This document shows, piece after piece, positions 1 through 8,653 of a stretch of 64,000 bases of DNA (position 1 is its first letter; the number at the start of each line of letters is the position of its first letter). The DNA is from Mycobacterium sp. ELW1 (GTDB lineage Bacteria; Actinomycetota; Actinomycetes; Mycobacteriales; Mycobacteriaceae), in NCBI RefSeq assembly GCF_008329905.1, contig NZ_CP032155.1, positions 5,952,001 through 6,016,000 of the forward strand. The letters run 5' to 3'. A program made the position numbers and the translations under genes. The notes beneath the pieces were generated by a model. That model ran no database searches, was not told the origin of the DNA, and worked only from the letters and a program-made list of their open reading frames with translations.

Positions 1-647
1 GCCTGACTCACGAGGGCAACGTCGACGACGTGTTCACCACGCTGGCCACCCAGTCGATCGGCGAACGCGGCGCGATGCTGGCGGCGCTGGTGGTCGGGTT
101 GTCCGCGTTCTCGGCGACGATGTCCACCGTCATGCCGACGGCCCGCGGGCTGTTGTCGATGGCGACCTACAAGGCGTTGCCGCACCGGTTCGCCTCGGTG
201 AGCCAAGCGAGTTCGACGCCCAAGTACGCGACCTGGGTGATCGGCCTGACCAGTCTGGCGATCTATTGCGTGCTGGATGTGGTCAGCGACAGCGTGGTGT
301 CGGATTCGGTCTACAGCGTGGGCATCGCGATCATGACGTACTACTCCGTGGTGGCGATCTCCTCGGTGGTGTACTTCTGGCGCACCGCTTTTCGCTCGTG
401 GCGCACGGCGATGGGTCAGGTGATCCTGCCCGGCATCGGTGCGCTGATCTTGATCCCGGTGGGCGTCGTCGAGGCGTACCTGATGGCCGACCCGAGCACC
501 GGTTCGGGCGGCTCCCTCCTCGGCATCGGAACCGCGTTCGTCGTCGGCGTGCTCAGCCTGGCGTTCGGTGTCGTGCTGATGGTCCTGTGGAACCTGAAGG
601 CTCCCGCCTTCTTCCGCGGTGAGACGCTGCCGAGAGAGCGCACTTAG
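1..647 (+). CDS. APC-family amino acid permease, C-terminal part (5' truncated)
   Basis: The reading frame is already open at the left edge, so only about the last 215 residues are present. They hold about five hydrophobic segments separated by short basic loops, ending in a short Arg-rich tail, which is the usual C-terminal half of an amino acid-polyamine-cation (APC) permease. Such proteins are 12-TM secondary transporters in the cytoplasmic membrane. The substrate cannot be judged from this part. The stop codon shares four bases (TTAG, 644-647) with the stop of the convergent lipoprotein gene. Family assignment rests on overall hydrophobic pattern and phrases such as the STVMPTARGLLSMA helix; confidence is moderate. 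Confidence 0.75.
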   Translation, partial: LTHEGNVDDVFTTLATQSIGERGAMLAALVVGLSAFSATMSTVMPTARGLLSMATYKALPHRFASVSQASSTPKYATWVIGLTSLAIYCVLDVVSDSVVSDSVYSVGIAIMTYYSVVAISSVVYFWRTAFRSWRTAMGQVILPGIGALILIPVGVVEAYLMADPSTGSGGSLLGIGTAFVVGVLSLAFGVVLMVLWNLKAPAFFRGETLPRERT

Positions 648-1051
648 CCGCCGTTGTGGTTGCCGAAGCCGTTCGGCCCGAACGGCCGGTTCGGCGCCAC
701 CGTGACCGTCTGGGTTGCGGTGGCGATCGACGTGGCGACGGATGTCTCGGTCTGCGTTGCCGTTTCGGTATTGGTCACTGTTTGTGGGTCCTGAGTCGCC
801 GTGACTGTCTGCGGCGCCTGGGTCTCGACGACGGTCTGCTGCGGTTGCGCTCCGCCGCCTGAGCCGGAGTTGGACTGGTGATGGGTCGCAGGTGCAGCGG
901 TGGTCGTCGTCGTGGTCGGGGTCGACGTGACGGTGACAGTTGTCGGACCCGTGGCCCCCTTGGATCCGCAGGCCACCGCGCCCAGCACCACCATCGCTGA
1001 AACAGAGGCCACCAGACATATCGACCGAATACCTGTATTCACAGATGACAT
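644..1051 (-). CDS. Small Thr/Val-rich putative lipoprotein
   Basis: 135 residues. The N-terminus has Arg9, a hydrophobic stretch and a lipobox-like GAVAC ending at about Cys28, so export and lipidation are likely, although Ala at -3 is not the commonest lipobox residue. The rest is low complexity: runs of Thr, repeated QTVT/TATQT units and a Gly/Asn-rich C-terminus (PNRPFGPNGFGNHNGG). No enzyme domain is visible. It is probably a surface-exposed, unstructured and possibly O-mannosylated envelope protein. It converges on the upstream permease with interlocked stop codons. Function unknown. Confidence 0.7.
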   Translation of the reverse strand: MSSVNTGIRSICLVASVSAMVVLGAVACGSKGATGPTTVTVTSTPTTTTTTAAPATHHQSNSGSGGGAQPQQTVVETQAPQTVTATQDPQTVTNTETATQTETSVATSIATATQTVTVAPNRPFGPNGFGNHNGG

Positions 1052-1278
1052 GTCTAATTATTGACGCGCGCAAAAGCCATGCGCCACAACAGCGAATGTT
1101 CGTAGAGTCGGCTGTCAACAAACTCTCGAACCCCTGGAGATCGCGCAAAATCGCTGATACCGAACCGTTTTCGATACGTTATGACTCCCTCAGCGCGCAC
1201 CAATTCGTGTCACAGCTGGCACAAATCCACGGTCCATAACGTCGTTACCGCAAGCGCAACTCGTGCAACGAAACGGAT

Positions 1279-1638
1279 ATGACGATGAATCTCAAGCGAT
1301 TGGTCTACACCTCGACCGCGGCGGTCGGCATCGGTGCGGCCGGACTGTTCGGGCTCGGTATCGGAACCGCGAGCGCCGATCCCGGCCAGTGCGGCGGCCC
1401 CGGGCCGCAGAACTGCCAGGGTCCCAACAACGGGTGGAACAACGGACACGACAACAACTGGAACAACGGGCCGGGCGACCAGAACAACGGGCCGGGCGAC
1501 TGGCAGCATCGCAACGTCGATCAGGCTCGCCAAGACCACCAGCCCTTCAACTGGAACGGCCAGTGGGTCCAGCCGATGCCGGCCGGCAACGGGGCGGGCT
1601 GGGGCTTCTGGTTCCTGGGGCAGTGGATTCCGCTGTAA
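1279..1638 (+). CDS. Small secreted Asn/Gly/Trp-rich protein
   Basis: 119 residues with a Sec signal peptide: basic start (MTMNLKR), a hydrophobic Ala/Gly-rich core, and a likely cleavage after TASA before DPGQCGG. The mature part contains two Cys (CGGPGPQNC, probably a disulfide), Asn-Gly repeats including two copies of NNGPGD, and a Trp-rich C-terminus ending WFLGQWIPL. ATG at 1279 was taken as start; ATG at 1285 is also possible. A strong hairpin (1658-1685) follows directly. This is a typical mycobacterial exported protein of unknown role. Confidence 0.75.
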   Translation: MTMNLKRLVYTSTAAVGIGAAGLFGLGIGTASADPGQCGGPGPQNCQGPNNGWNNGHDNNWNNGPGDQNNGPGDWQHRNVDQARQDHQPFNWNGQWVQPMPAGNGAGWGFWFLGQWIPL

Positions 1639-1657
1639 CCCACGTGCAGAGTGGCCG

Positions 1658-1685
1658 ACCGGCGGCGCTAACCTGCGCCGCCGGT
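1658..1685. terminator. Bidirectional terminator-like hairpin between convergent genes
   Basis: A perfect 11-bp inverted repeat, ACCGGCGGCGC (1658-1668) and GCGCCGCCGGT (1675-1685), with a 6-nt loop. It sits 20 bp after the secreted-protein gene and overlaps the last codons and stop of the convergent kinase gene. No U-tract follows on either side, as is common for mycobacterial hairpin terminators. Confidence 0.65.
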
Positions 1686-2930
1686 AGCCATTTTCTCGGA
1701 CTGCAAAGACCACACGATCGGACCGGTGCCCGCGGCCGCATGCGCGCAGTACGCCGGCGCACCCTTCTCGCTGACCGCCGCCGCACCCAGCACGGCACAG
1801 TTCGCGCCGATCACCACGACGGGCAAATCCATCCGGCTCGAGGTGGCGGGCGGCGGTGACGTGGTGCGCGTCGTGGCCGAGGCGTTCAGATCGCGGTGGC
1901 CGAACAGCAGCGAAACGCCCGCGGCCGCACCGGCAATGATCACCACCGCACCCAGGATCGCCGGGATGAGCAGCCGACGGCGCGACGAATCGGACTCCGG
2001 CTTGGCGTGACGACCGGCACCAGCCTTCGGCGACGCACCGGACGCCGGTGCGGAACTGGTCACGTCGGTCGCGCCGGTCTGCCGTTCCGCGGTGCCGATA
2101 CCCTGCTGCAGCGCCCGCGCGAAGTCGATGCAGCGGGTGTAGCGCTTACCGGCATCTTTGGCCAGCGCCTTGGCGAAAACCGGGCTCAGGCAAGCAAGTT
2201 CGGGACGCTTGGCACCGATGGCGGGCGGATCGGAGCTCAGATGCTGGCTGATCACGATCGCAGGGTTGGTGTGCTGGAACGGCGGCATGCCGGTCAGCAG
2301 ATGGTAGGCCGTCGCCGCCAGCGCGTATTGATCGGCATGACCGTCGATCTGCTCGCCCTTGAGCTGCTCCGGGGCCGCATAGGCGACGGTTCCTACGGTC
2401 ATGTTCGTTCCGGTCAGATCGCTCGACTGCCCCATCCAGCGGGCAATTCCGAAGTCCGCGAGCATGACTCGCTCGTCACCGGTGCCGGGCAGACCCAGCA
2501 GGATGTTGGCGGGTTTGACGTCGCGGTGGAGCAGTCCGCGGCTGTGCGCATAGTCGAGTGCTTCGGCGACCCCGGTGATGATCCGCACGACTTCCGCGGG
2601 CGGCATCCCGTACGGATAGCGCTCGGCGAGCAGACGGGAGGCGTCGGTGCCGTGGATGTATTCCATCGCGATCCACAGCTTGTCGTCGAACTCGCCGCGG
2701 TCGTAAATCGTCACGATGTGCCGATTCGACAACGTGGCCACCATGTCGGCCTCGAGGTTGAACCGCTTGCGGTACTCGTCGTCGGAGCTGACCGCGGAAC
2801 CGAGCACCTTGAGCGCGTCATGCCGGGGCAGCCGGGGATGCTGGGCGAGGTAAACCTCACCCATACCTCCGGCCCCCAGTGTCCGCAGGATGGTGTAACC
2901 AGCAACAACCTGGCCGTCAGCTAACGGCAT
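1668..2930 (-). CDS. PknF/PknJ-like transmembrane Ser/Thr protein kinase
   Basis: 420 residues. The N-terminal Hanks-type kinase domain spans about residues 11-275: Gly-rich loop LGAGGMGEVY, catalytic Lys in DALKVL (K41), HRDVKPAN catalytic loop (D137), DFG, then APE in AAPEQLKG. An Ala/Pro/Ser-rich juxtamembrane linker leads to one TM helix (about 317-340). The external C-terminus is short (about 75 aa) and contains a NCAVLG...YCA Cys pair, a small sensor type I recognise from mycobacterial kinases. The opening MPLADGQVVAGYTILR and HPRLPRHDALK resemble M. tuberculosis PknF/PknJ. It is the last gene of an operon with an RDD membrane protein. Which paralogue it is cannot be settled here. Confidence 0.93.
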   Translation of the reverse strand: MPLADGQVVAGYTILRTLGAGGMGEVYLAQHPRLPRHDALKVLGSAVSSDDEYRKRFNLEADMVATLSNRHIVTIYDRGEFDDKLWIAMEYIHGTDASRLLAERYPYGMPPAEVVRIITGVAEALDYAHSRGLLHRDVKPANILLGLPGTGDERVMLADFGIARWMGQSSDLTGTNMTVGTVAYAAPEQLKGEQIDGHADQYALAATAYHLLTGMPPFQHTNPAIVISQHLSSDPPAIGAKRPELACLSPVFAKALAKDAGKRYTRCIDFARALQQGIGTAERQTGATDVTSSAPASGASPKAGAGRHAKPESDSSRRRLLIPAILGAVVIIAGAAAGVSLLFGHRDLNASATTRTTSPPPATSSRMDLPVVVIGANCAVLGAAAVSEKGAPAYCAHAAAGTGPIVWSLQSEKMATGGAG

Positions 2931-2959
2931 TGGGGCATCCTAATCATCACCGGTAACGA

Positions 2960-3397
2960 TTACCGAACGGGAGCGCCGGGGGCGGGGCGGTCGTAGATGA
3001 CCCGGCTGCCCAGCACGACGTCCTGCGCCGACCGTCGCTGCCGATCGACAGCAACCCACAACAGCCCGACCGGGAACAACACGCAGGCCACCGCTCGCAG
3101 TGCGGCGACAGCAACGCGCAGGGGCTTCCCGCGCCGGTCCAACACCCGGACTCCCAGCACGACCATCCCCGCTGTGCGTCCGGACAGCGTCCAGCCCCCG
3201 GTCAGGTACAGCACGGACACCGCGAGAGTCACTGTGGTCGAGAAGATCAGGTTGGGGGCGGGGAACCGGAACGCCGCCGGGTTGACGATCAACATCGTCA
3301 GCGCCAAACCGAGATAGAGAGCGCCCATCGTGACGAGGACGACCACCATGTCGACGAGAGCCGCCAGACCTCGGGAGACGATGCCGGCGTTGGTCAC
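2960..3397 (-). CDS. RDD-family membrane protein
   Basis: 145 residues with three or four predicted TM segments. The start (SRGLAALVDMVVV) matches the RDD signature, with conserved Arg and Asp in the first helix, and a later GMVVLGVRVLDRRGKPLRVAVA segment is also typical of the family. RDD proteins are small membrane proteins of uncertain, possibly transport-related, function. GTG start at 3397 overlaps the previous stop (GTGA), implying translational coupling, and the kinase gene follows after 29 bp. Co-occurrence suggests the kinase may act on, or be coupled to, this membrane unit (inference). Confidence 0.88.
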   Translation of the reverse strand: MTNAGIVSRGLAALVDMVVVLVTMGALYLGLALTMLIVNPAAFRFPAPNLIFSTTVTLAVSVLYLTGGWTLSGRTAGMVVLGVRVLDRRGKPLRVAVAALRAVACVLFPVGLLWVAVDRQRRSAQDVVLGSRVIYDRPAPGAPVR

Positions 3398-3786
3398 TGA
3401 CGTTCCTGGGTGCCCGGCTCCCGGCCCAGCATCCGGTCGACAAAGCCGGAGATCATGTCATCGGCACGCGCCGTCTGGCTGCGCACATCGGTCATCACGT
3501 CCGCGGTGACCGTCCCGGTCGACTCACGGATGATCGTGGGCAGGTCCACCCCGTCGATGATCTGGTCGGCCAGCCCGATCAGATCGATCCGCGCGATGAT
3601 CGCGTCGATGTCGACATCGGTCACGATCGCGTCGATGTCGACGTTGTCACGGACCAGCGCCGTGAGATCGAGCTGTTCCAGAACGAGTTCGACAACTCTC
3701 GTCAGCCCCGCGACACCGATCCGGGTCGCTTCCTGCCGGGTCGCCCGCAACGGGTCGCCGATCAGCGGAAGCCGCTCCCAGAACAC
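3394..3786 (-). CDS. Amphipathic VDID-repeat protein, partner of the RDD protein
   Basis: About 130 residues from the GTG at 3786; the frame is open further upstream, where it overlaps the preceding gene, so the start is not certain. The centre has near-repeats built on VDIDAI (NVDIDAIVTDVDIDAIIARIDLIGLADQ), rich in Asp and Ile/Val with regular spacing, followed by RESTGTVTADVMTDVRSQ. From family knowledge, similar VD/ID repeat tracts followed by an ESTG motif are found fused to the N-terminus of RDD proteins in other actinobacteria; here the two parts are separate genes joined by a GTGA overlap. No enzymatic motif. Confidence 0.75.
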   Translation of the reverse strand: MFWERLPLIGDPLRATRQEATRIGVAGLTRVVELVLEQLDLTALVRDNVDIDAIVTDVDIDAIIARIDLIGLADQIIDGVDLPTIIRESTGTVTADVMTDVRSQTARADDMISGFVDRMLGREPGTQERQ

Positions 3787-3803
3787 GAGGGAATCGTTAG
3801 TGC

Positions 3804-4571
3804 TCAGGCGCCGACCGGGGCCGGTGCGCTGGCCTTCAACGCCGCCAGGGCGGCGACGCTCAGCCGGGCCAGCTCGTCGGCCTCCGCCGGAGTCAGCGCG
3901 GATTGGTAGATCTGGGCCATCCGCCGGTTGGTGAGGTCCTCGACCTCGTCGTACGCGTCTTTCTTGCCCGCCACGTCGGCGAACGGCGGCTGCCACCCCA
4001 TGAACGCCGCGTAGTCCGTGCCGTGGTTGAGGATGTGCGCCTCGACAGGGCTCAGCCCGGAGATCGTCAGAGCGTTGAAGTGCACGGCGGCACGCAGTTC
4101 CCGCAGCACCATCATCACCTGCAGGGCCCGCGCGGGGGCGTCGTCGGCCAGCGGCATGGCCCGCCAGCCCGCATACAGCGGAAGGCCGGGCTCGGGGGCG
4201 TCCGCGATGATTTTCTCACCCAGCTCGGCGATGCGGTCCAGCCCCTCGGCCCCGGCGAGGTACGTCCTGCCGAACTCGGCGAGCTGATCCCAGTAGAGCC
4301 GGCAACTTTCCGACGCGGGGTGCACCGCGACGCCGTTCTCCCAACATGACCGCGCGAGGTTGGGTTCGAAGACGGCGAACACCGCGGTGACCGTGGTGCC
4401 GGTGGCGTCACCGAGGACGCCGCCGCGACCGGCGAAGTACGCGGCGAACGGGTCCGGATAGCCGGCCTCGAGACTCTTTGCGAAGGTGTCCGGGTTGAGC
4501 ATGAACACGCTGATGGCCTCGCCGATGGCTGCCCCGGCGGTCCGGACCGATTCGACGTCGATATCGCTCAT
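3804..4571 (-). CDS. SCO6745-like conserved alpha-helical protein
   Basis: 255 residues from ATG at 4571 (MSDIDVESVRTAG). The frame is open upstream, but that stretch reads as Arg-rich non-coding sequence. The protein is soluble, helical and without signal peptide. Phrases such as FAAYFAGRGGVLG, AAVHFNALTISGLSPVEAHI and FMGWQPPF match the actinobacterial SCO6745 family, whose biochemical role is not established. It is the first gene of the operon ending in the kinase. I see no metal or nucleotide-binding motif. Confidence 0.82.
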   Translation of the reverse strand: MSDIDVESVRTAGAAIGEAISVFMLNPDTFAKSLEAGYPDPFAAYFAGRGGVLGDATGTTVTAVFAVFEPNLARSCWENGVAVHPASESCRLYWDQLAEFGRTYLAGAEGLDRIAELGEKIIADAPEPGLPLYAGWRAMPLADDAPARALQVMMVLRELRAAVHFNALTISGLSPVEAHILNHGTDYAAFMGWQPPFADVAGKKDAYDEVEDLTNRRMAQIYQSALTPAEADELARLSVAALAALKASAPAPVGA

Positions 4572-4740
4572 GCGCCGGAGTGTACGGAGGTGAGGGCGTA
4601 CCCGGTGTGGGATCCCACCGTCTTGGCCGCGAAGTCGGCGGGAATTATGACCCCGCAGTCGCCAGCGATCCCGGGAAGCGCACCGCGAACTCCAAGTCGC
4701 GACATAGCTGCCGCTCACGTCCGGTCTGTTGAGTGGGGAC

Positions 4741-5052
4741 ATGGCATTTCCAGCGAACTCAACTAAGGACAGTCCTTTCGTTCTGGTCCTCGATGCCGGA
4801 ACCGACCGGGGTTACCGGCTTGCCCGGGCACTTCTGGCAGCCGGCAACTGTGTGGTGGCCGTCGACCGTAACGCGGCCCGTCTGGCGCGAATCGGCCACG
4901 GCCACAGCAGCGCTCGACTTTTCCTGATCGCCGCCGACACCACCGATCCGGCGCAGGCCGAGCAGGTGCTGGCCCGAGCGCATGCGCACTTCGGTGAAGC
5001 GCCTCCTACTCTTGCGCTATGCGCCGACTATCGACGATCCTCGGCTGCCTAG
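4741..5052 (+). CDS. Short Rossmann-type (SDR-like) N-terminal fragment
   Basis: 103 residues from ATG at 4741. The sequence has a beta-alpha-beta start FVLVLDAGTDRGYRLARALL, a loose version of the TGxxxGIG nucleotide-binding loop of short-chain dehydrogenases, then VVAVDRNAARL and LFLIAADTTDP, which match the second and third SDR beta strands. No catalytic SYK region follows: the frame ends 34 bp inside the alpha-galactosidase gene. It may be a decayed remnant or a small stand-alone NAD(P)-fold protein. Composition looks coding, but translation is unproven. Confidence 0.5.
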   Translation: MAFPANSTKDSPFVLVLDAGTDRGYRLARALLAAGNCVVAVDRNAARLARIGHGHSSARLFLIAADTTDPAQAEQVLARAHAHFGEAPPTLALCADYRRSSAA

Positions 5053-6290
5053 TTCTGCTCACGGCCTGCGAGTCGGCCCCGCCCGTCCCGGACCCGCCGG
5101 CGGCCCTCACCCCGCCGATGGGCTGGAACTCGTGGAATTCCGGTATCCCGCTGTCCGAGGGGACCGTCGAGGAGACCGTCGACGCGATGGTGTCCTCCGG
5201 GATGCGCGACGCCGGGTACCGCTATGTGAATCTCGATGCGGGCTGGGCGGCCGACACCCGCGACAGTGCCGGCGACCTGCGCGCCGACCCGATCCGGTTT
5301 CCCGGCGGTATCCCCGCCGTGGCGCAGTACGCCCACGCCCACGGGATGCTGCTGGGCCTGTATGCGAGCCCGAGCTATGAGCTGTGCGGACTCGGCAAGG
5401 CCAATGCGAGCAGGGGCCACGAAGCGGCCGACGCGGCCACGTTCGCGCGGTGGGGCGTCGACTACCTGAAATACGACTGGTGCAGTACCGACTCGAACCG
5501 ATCGGATCAGATCAGCGCGTTCACCGTGATGCGGGATGCGTTGCATCGCAGCGGAAGACAGATTCTGTACAGCATCAACCCGAACACCTCGGGCGACCCG
5601 TCCGCCGGGTCCGACCACGACTGGTCGGAGATCGCCGACATGTCGCGCACCACGATCGATCTGGTTCCGTTGTGGCACAGCCAGACCGGGAAGGCCGGCC
5701 CGGTATTCGGGGTTACCGAGCAGGTCGACGCCGATGTCCCGCTGGGCGCCCGCAGCCGGCCCGGTTTCGTCAACGACCCGGACATGCTGGTGGCCGGTAT
5801 CGGCTGGCCGGACTTCGTCGCCGATCACCAGGGCATGACCGGAACACTGGCCGGTGAGCACGGCCCGAGCATGACCCTCGACGAGCAGCGCACCCACCTG
5901 TCGCTGTGGGCGATGATGGCGGCACCGCTGTTGGCCGGCAACGACATTCGTACCATGTCCGGACAGACCCGAGACCTGTTGACCAATCCCGAGATCATCG
6001 CGGTCGACCAGGACCGGCTCGTCGCGCAGGGCCGCCGCCTCGCCGAGGACCACCGGATCATGGTCAAGCCGCTGGTCGGCGGCGCCGTCGCGGTCGCGAT
6101 GACCAACCTGGATTCACAGCCCGCATCGATCGTCACCACCGCGGCCGCCGTGGGCCTTCCCACCGCACCGTGCTATCGGGTTCGCGACCTGTGGACCCAC
6201 GCAGACAGCACCACACCGAGTGACCTTGCCGGCAAGTCGATTCCACCGCACGCGACGGTGGTGTTGCGGGTCGAGCCGAACTGCGGCTAG
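5019..6290 (+). CDS. GH27-family alpha-galactosidase lipoprotein
   Basis: 423 residues. A lipoprotein signal (LVLLTAC, Cys17) is followed by a GH27 (beta/alpha)8 domain starting at PPMGWNSWN (about residue 32). The catalytic nucleophile is Asp153 in LKYDWC; the acid/base is the Asp in the GFVNDPDML motif (about 250-257). A short C-terminal beta domain follows, with RVRDLW and PPHATVVLRV. The enzyme would release terminal alpha-D-galactopyranose from oligosaccharides outside the membrane, presumably for scavenging. It has no counterpart I know beside accD4 in M. tuberculosis. The stop interlocks with that of the convergent oxidoreductase (CTAG, 6287-6290). Confidence 0.92.
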   Translation: MRRLSTILGCLVLLTACESAPPVPDPPAALTPPMGWNSWNSGIPLSEGTVEETVDAMVSSGMRDAGYRYVNLDAGWAADTRDSAGDLRADPIRFPGGIPAVAQYAHAHGMLLGLYASPSYELCGLGKANASRGHEAADAATFARWGVDYLKYDWCSTDSNRSDQISAFTVMRDALHRSGRQILYSINPNTSGDPSAGSDHDWSEIADMSRTTIDLVPLWHSQTGKAGPVFGVTEQVDADVPLGARSRPGFVNDPDMLVAGIGWPDFVADHQGMTGTLAGEHGPSMTLDEQRTHLSLWAMMAAPLLAGNDIRTMSGQTRDLLTNPEIIAVDQDRLVAQGRRLAEDHRIMVKPLVGGAVAVAMTNLDSQPASIVTTAAAVGLPTAPCYRVRDLWTHADSTTPSDLAGKSIPPHATVVLRVEPNCG

Positions 6291-8530
6291 CCGACTGCGG
6301 CGGGGACCACGGTCACCGGGATCCCGTTCAGCGCACCATTGCCCGACGGTTCGTCGAGGAATGTCGGCGGCGACAGGATGTTGGTGTTGACCCCGGGTGA
6401 CCCGTTGGCCACCGACATCCGAGTGCCGGGCTTCCCGTGTCCCCAGCCGTGCGGCATCGACACCACACCGGGTTTGATGGCGTCGGTCACCTCCACCGGC
6501 ACCTCGATGCGCCCGGCCGAGGACGTCACCGTCACGTGGTCGCCCCCCGACACCCCCCGGCTGGCGGCATCGTCGGGGTGCATCAGCAGGGTGCAGCGAT
6601 CACGGCCCTTCATCAGAGCCGAAACATTGTGCAGCCACGAGTTGTTCGACCTCAGATGGCGCCGGCTCACCAGCACCAGCTCGTCGGGCTCACGCTCAAG
6701 GCGGCGGGCCAGCCGCGGGATGTCGTCGAGCAGATACTGCGGGGCCAGGCGGATCTTCTTGTCGGTGGTGCTGAGGATCTCCGGGACCTGCGACACCATC
6801 GGCCCGAAGTTGATCCCGTTGGGCTGCTCCTTGAGTTTCGCCAGGCTCAGCCCGTCCGGGTTCTCGCCGTAGCGGTCGCCGAACGGCCCGGTACGCAGGG
6901 TCAGATCGAGAATGCGTTCCGGTCCGCCCTGCGTGTAGTGGCTACGCACCTGCCCGCCGTCGAGTCCCTGGGTGAAGCACAAGTAGTCGAAGAAGCCGTC
7001 GTCGATCGCGGCGACGTCCACCTCTTCGGCAGGCACTCCCGCGCACAGGCCGGTGAGCCGCACCAGGATCTCCCACTCCTCCGGGCGGTCGGGATCCTCG
7101 GGGGCGAACACCGGTACGGAATAGTTGGCGATGCTGTTGATCGCGAACATCAGGATCAGGTCGTCGTGATGCGGCTGCTCCAACGGGGACAGGCCAGGCA
7201 GGATTACGTCGGCGTGGCGCGTGGTTTCGTTGAGCCACAAGTCAACTGCGATCATCGCGTCGAGGCCCGGCAACAGCTCATCGAGCCGATGACCCTGCGG
7301 AGTGGACAGCACCGGATTGCCCGCCACCGTGATCAGGGCGCGGATCTGCCCCTCCCCCGGTGTTTCGATCTCCTCTGCCAGACACGACACCGGCACCTGC
7401 CCGAGCACCTCCTTGGCGCCGCGCACCCGGGTCTGCCAGCGGCCGAACTCGGGCAGCCCACCCTCCAGGCCGGGCTGCGGCTGGGCGGTGACCGTCCACA
7501 CCGCGGGCCGGGGGAACATCGCACCGCCCTCGGTGTCAAAGTGGCCGGTGAGGATGTTGACGACGTCGACCAGCCAGCTGGCCAGACTGCCGAACTCCTG
7601 ATTGCACAACCCGATTCGGCCGTACACCACGGCGCGTTCGGTACCCGCCAGTTGGCGGGCGAGGTGTTTGATGCGGTCCGCGTCGATGCCCGTCACCGGG
7701 GCAACCCGCTCCGGTGACCAGTCGGCCGCGGCCGCCCGCAGGGTGTCGACACCGTCGATGTGGTCGGCCAGTCGACCCAGCCGAACCAGGTTTTCGTCGA
7801 ACAAGGTGTGCACGACGGCCAGTAGCAGGGCGGCGTCGGTGCCCGGGGTGATCGGCAACCATTCGTCGGCCTTCGCCGCGGTCGCAGTGCGGACCGGGTC
7901 GATGACGATGACGTTGTCGATGGCGGCGAGAATGCCCATCACATCGGGGGCGGCCAGCAGCGAGCCTTGCGAGGCGGCCGGGTTCGCGCCCATCACGACC
8001 AGCAGGTCGGTGCGTTCGATGTCGGGAACCGGGAATCCCCACCAGTTGCCGTACATCAGATGCGACGACAGGTTCTTCGGCCACTGGTCGACGGTGCCCG
8101 GCGAATAGCTGACCGGGATTCCGGACATGCCCAGCAGGACGCCGGTGTAGCGGCCCAGCGAGAACGAGTGCGCCAATGGGTTTCCGGTGTAGCAGGTCAC
8201 CGCACCGATGCCATGCTCGGCGATCACCGGGGCCAGCAGTTCGGTGCAGCGCCGGAAGGCGGCGTCCCAGCTGACCTCCTGCCACTGTCCGTCGACCTTG
8301 ATCATCGGCGTCCGGATCCGGTCGGGGTCTTCATGGATGGCGCCCAGCGACGCACCCTTGGGGCACAGGTGCCCACGGCTCCACACGTCGTCCTGGTTGC
8401 CGCGGATGCTGTCGACGCGCCCGTCGGAGACCTGAATCTCCAAGCCGCACATGGCCTCACACAACGGGCAGGTGTAGAGGTGGCGGCCGTCTTGGCCGAT
8501 GGCGGCCAGCTCGATCTTCTCGGTGGTCAC
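6287..8530 (-). CDS. Molybdopterin (bis-MGD) oxidoreductase, formate dehydrogenase/BisC-like
   Basis: 747 residues. The N-terminus has an Fe4S4 motif C-x2-C-x3-C-x27-C (Cys21, 24, 28, 56; CPLCEAMCG then GHLCPKG). The Mo-pterin domains follow (WDAAF, VVMGANPAASQ, AGTERAVVYGRIG, ITVAGNPVLSTP, VDLWLNETTRHADVILPG), with a C-terminal dinucleotide-binding domain (LVSRRHLRSNNSWLHN, HPDDAASRGVSGGDHV). No Tat signal, so cytoplasmic. Where formate dehydrogenases carry Cys/SeCys, I see only SPGTVDQWPKN, so the metal ligand is unclear and the substrate cannot be assigned. It stands alone, with no electron-transfer subunit beside it. Confidence 0.88.
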   Translation of the reverse strand: MTTEKIELAAIGQDGRHLYTCPLCEAMCGLEIQVSDGRVDSIRGNQDDVWSRGHLCPKGASLGAIHEDPDRIRTPMIKVDGQWQEVSWDAAFRRCTELLAPVIAEHGIGAVTCYTGNPLAHSFSLGRYTGVLLGMSGIPVSYSPGTVDQWPKNLSSHLMYGNWWGFPVPDIERTDLLVVMGANPAASQGSLLAAPDVMGILAAIDNVIVIDPVRTATAAKADEWLPITPGTDAALLLAVVHTLFDENLVRLGRLADHIDGVDTLRAAAADWSPERVAPVTGIDADRIKHLARQLAGTERAVVYGRIGLCNQEFGSLASWLVDVVNILTGHFDTEGGAMFPRPAVWTVTAQPQPGLEGGLPEFGRWQTRVRGAKEVLGQVPVSCLAEEIETPGEGQIRALITVAGNPVLSTPQGHRLDELLPGLDAMIAVDLWLNETTRHADVILPGLSPLEQPHHDDLILMFAINSIANYSVPVFAPEDPDRPEEWEILVRLTGLCAGVPAEEVDVAAIDDGFFDYLCFTQGLDGGQVRSHYTQGGPERILDLTLRTGPFGDRYGENPDGLSLAKLKEQPNGINFGPMVSQVPEILSTTDKKIRLAPQYLLDDIPRLARRLEREPDELVLVSRRHLRSNNSWLHNVSALMKGRDRCTLLMHPDDAASRGVSGGDHVTVTSSAGRIEVPVEVTDAIKPGVVSMPHGWGHGKPGTRMSVANGSPGVNTNILSPPTFLDEPSGNGALNGIPVTVVPAAVG

Positions 8531-8653
8531 CGACCCACGGTAAGGCGGCCGGGCTCGCGATCACCGACGTTTCGTCAACTTTGCCATCGGCCGGCGTCCG
8601 CGCGGGCGAATTACACAGGTGTGAGTAAACCCTGGGGATAACCCCGAGGCGGG

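Noticed and set aside
8531..8653. Possible regulatory RNA between accD4 and the oxidoreductase gene
   Set aside because: 123 bp with no strong hairpin or conserved motif that I could identify.
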